Below, one piece after another: positions 62,876 through 64,000 of a DNA stretch of 64,000 bases (position 1 is its first letter; every line of letters starts with the position of its first letter). This DNA comes from Jiangella asiatica (GTDB taxonomy: Bacteria; Actinomycetota; Actinomycetes; Jiangellales; Jiangellaceae). The translations under genes were made by a program, and so were the position numbers. Location of the stretch: the NCBI RefSeq assembly GCF_004349065.1, contig NZ_SMKZ01000004.1, positions 62,001 to 126,000 of the forward strand, read 5' to 3'. Below the pieces are notes generated by a model. It had not been told where the DNA came from and ran no database searches. It saw only the letters and a list, made by a program, of their open reading frames with translations.

Positions 62876-64000
62876 TCAGCCGCGCGGCTTCTCCTTCATC
62901 TCGTACGTCTCGATGCTGTCGCCCACCTGGATGTCGTTGAAGTTCCCGAGGCTGATACCGCACTCGAACCCTTCGCGGACCTCCGTGACGTCGTCCTTCT
63001 CGCGCCGCAGGGACGCGACAGTGAGGCTCTCGCCAACCACAACGCCGTCACGGACCAGCCGCGCCGACGCGTTGCGCCGGATGAGGCCGTTGGTGACCAT
63101 GCAGCCGGCGATGTTGCCGACGCGGGACGAACGGAACACCTCGCGGATCTCGGCGGTACCGAGCTGGACCTCCTCGAACTCCGGCTTGAGCATGCCCGTG
63201 AGGGCCGCCTCGATCTCCTCGATCGCCGAGTAGATGACCGAGTAGTACCGGATCTCCACACCCTCGCGGTCGGCCAGGTCCTCGACCGTCCGGCTCTGCG
63301 GCCGGACGTTGAAGCCGATGATGATGCCCTGGTCGATGGAGGCGAGGTTGACGTCGTTGGCCGTGATGGCACCGACGCCGCGGTGGATGATGTTGAGGCT
63401 GACCTCGTCGCCCACGTCGATCTTGAGCAGGGCGTCCTCGAGCGCTTCGACCGAGCCGGACACGTCGCCCTTGAGGATCAGGTTCAGCGTCTCGACCTTG
63501 CTCTCGGCCATGAAGCTCTCGAGCGTGACCCGCTTGCGCGCCTTGGCCAGTGCCGCGTTGCGCTCCATCGCCTCGCGCTTCTCGGCGATCTGGCGCGCGG
63601 TGCGGTCGTCGTCGGCGACGAGGAACTTGTCGCCGGCACCGGGCACCGCGGTCAGGCCGAGCACGAGGACCGGACGCGCGGGCTGGGCCTCCTCGACCGG
63701 CTTGCCGTACTCGTCGAGCATGGCCCGGACCCGGCCGTAGGACTGGCCGGTGACGATGGCGTCGCCCGGGCGCAGCGTGCCTCGCTGCACCAGGACGGTG
63801 GCCACCGGGCCGCGGCCGCGGTCGAGGTGACCCTCGATCGCCACGCCGCGGGCCGCCATGTCCGGATTGGCCCGCAGGTCCAGCGCCGCGTCGGCGGTCA
63901 GCAGGACGGCCTCGAGCAGCTTGTCGATGTTGATGCCCGGCTTGGCCGCGACGTCGACGAACATGGTGTCGCCGCCGTACTCCTCGGCCACCAGGTTGTA
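62876..64000 (-). CDS. infB: Translation initiation factor IF-2, C-terminal part
   Basis: The reading frame is open to the right edge, so only the last ~374 residues are seen. They start within the G domain ([20 protein letters not shown] includes the G5-like region), then domain II ([20 protein letters not shown]), the long linker with domain III, and the fMet-tRNA-binding C-terminal domain with GYECGI-like [20 protein letters not shown]-2 positions initiator tRNA on the ribosome. The GTG at 63991 is internal, not the start. A strong hairpin follows the stop. Confidence 0.96.
   Translation of the reverse strand, partial: YNLVAEEYGGDTMFVDVAAKPGINIDKLLEAVLLTADAALDLRANPDMAARGVAIEGHLDRGRGPVATVLVQRGTLRPGDAIVTGQSYGRVRAMLDEYGKPVEEAQPARPVLVLGLTAVPGAGDKFLVADDDRTARQIAEKREAMERNAALAKARKRVTLESFMAESKVETLNLILKGDVSGSVEALEDALLKIDVGDEVSLNIIHRGVGAITANDVNLASIDQGIIIGFNVRPQSRTVEDLADREGVEIRYYSVIYSAIEEIEAALTGMLKPEFEEVQLGTAEIREVFRSSRVGNIAGCMVTNGLIRRNASARLVRDGVVVGESLTVASLRREKDDVTEVREGFECGISLGNFNDIQVGDSIETYEMKEKPRG

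Overview
The window is a chromosome segment of a high-GC actinobacterium. The evidence is the strong G/C bias at third codon positions, the many GTG and TTG starts, the frequent 1-4 nt start/stop overlaps, and a gene order known from Streptomyces and Mycobacterium: gluABCD, rny, recX-recA, DUF3046, clgR-cinA-pgsA, rimO, ftsK, RNase J-dapA, dapB, M16 peptidase-pnp-rpsO, ribF, truB-rbfA-DUF503-infB. The genus cannot be fixed from sequence alone. I see no tRNA, rRNA, CRISPR array or insertion sequence.

Layout. 1-2439: glutamate-type ABC uptake genes (gluB cut by the window edge). 2534-4168: ribonuclease Y. 4581-7907: a two-gene cassette, ATP-grasp ligase plus CocE/S15-type hydrolase, placed between rny and recX. 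7951-9542: recX and recA. 9697-13518: a four-gene exporter operon (ABC ATPase, two ABC-2 permeases, MFS). 13584-18511: DUF3046 and the large helicase Lhr, divergent. 18542-22474: small enzymes, then clgR, cinA, pgsA, rimO. 22573-29935: GH20 hexosaminidase, FtsK, and a PadR-regulated ABC exporter. 29957-32574: RNase J and dapA. 32584-44065: an accessory block between dapA and dapB with a PrsW-like protease, paaABCDE, a frameshifted gene, a bacterial nitric oxide synthase, GNAT, DUF2461, an ASCH-like protein, azlCD and gamma-glutamyltransferase. 44113-45293: membrane/TPR gene and dapB. 45548-52890: a second accessory block with a sigma-like protein, MFS, GlxA-type regulator, TrmL, a PLP decarboxylase, a DUF222/HNH protein and a decayed uppS fragment. 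52914-64000: M16 peptidase, pnp, rpsO, a methyltransferase, ribF, a MarR/DHA2 efflux pair, truB, rbfA, DUF503 and the 3' part of infB.

How the parts connect. Three genes carry the promoter motif that the DNA-damage activator PafBC recognises in mycobacteria (TTGTCRGTG, 8 nt, TANNNT): recA (one mismatch), lhr (perfect upstream box, imperfect -10) and the HNH gene (perfect). recA also has a LexA-type SOS box buried in the 3' end of the neighbouring MFS gene. RNase Y, RNase J and PNPase are all encoded here. Many genes have a TANNNT box 6-8 nt before the start codon, the signature of leaderless transcripts, and I used this to choose several starts.

The best candidates for something undescribed are the ATP-grasp/CocE hydrolase cassette and the damage-promoter-driven HNH gene next to a degraded uppS. 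The frameshifted gene beside nitric oxide synthase and the efflux pair wired into the truB-ribF interval also deserve a second look.
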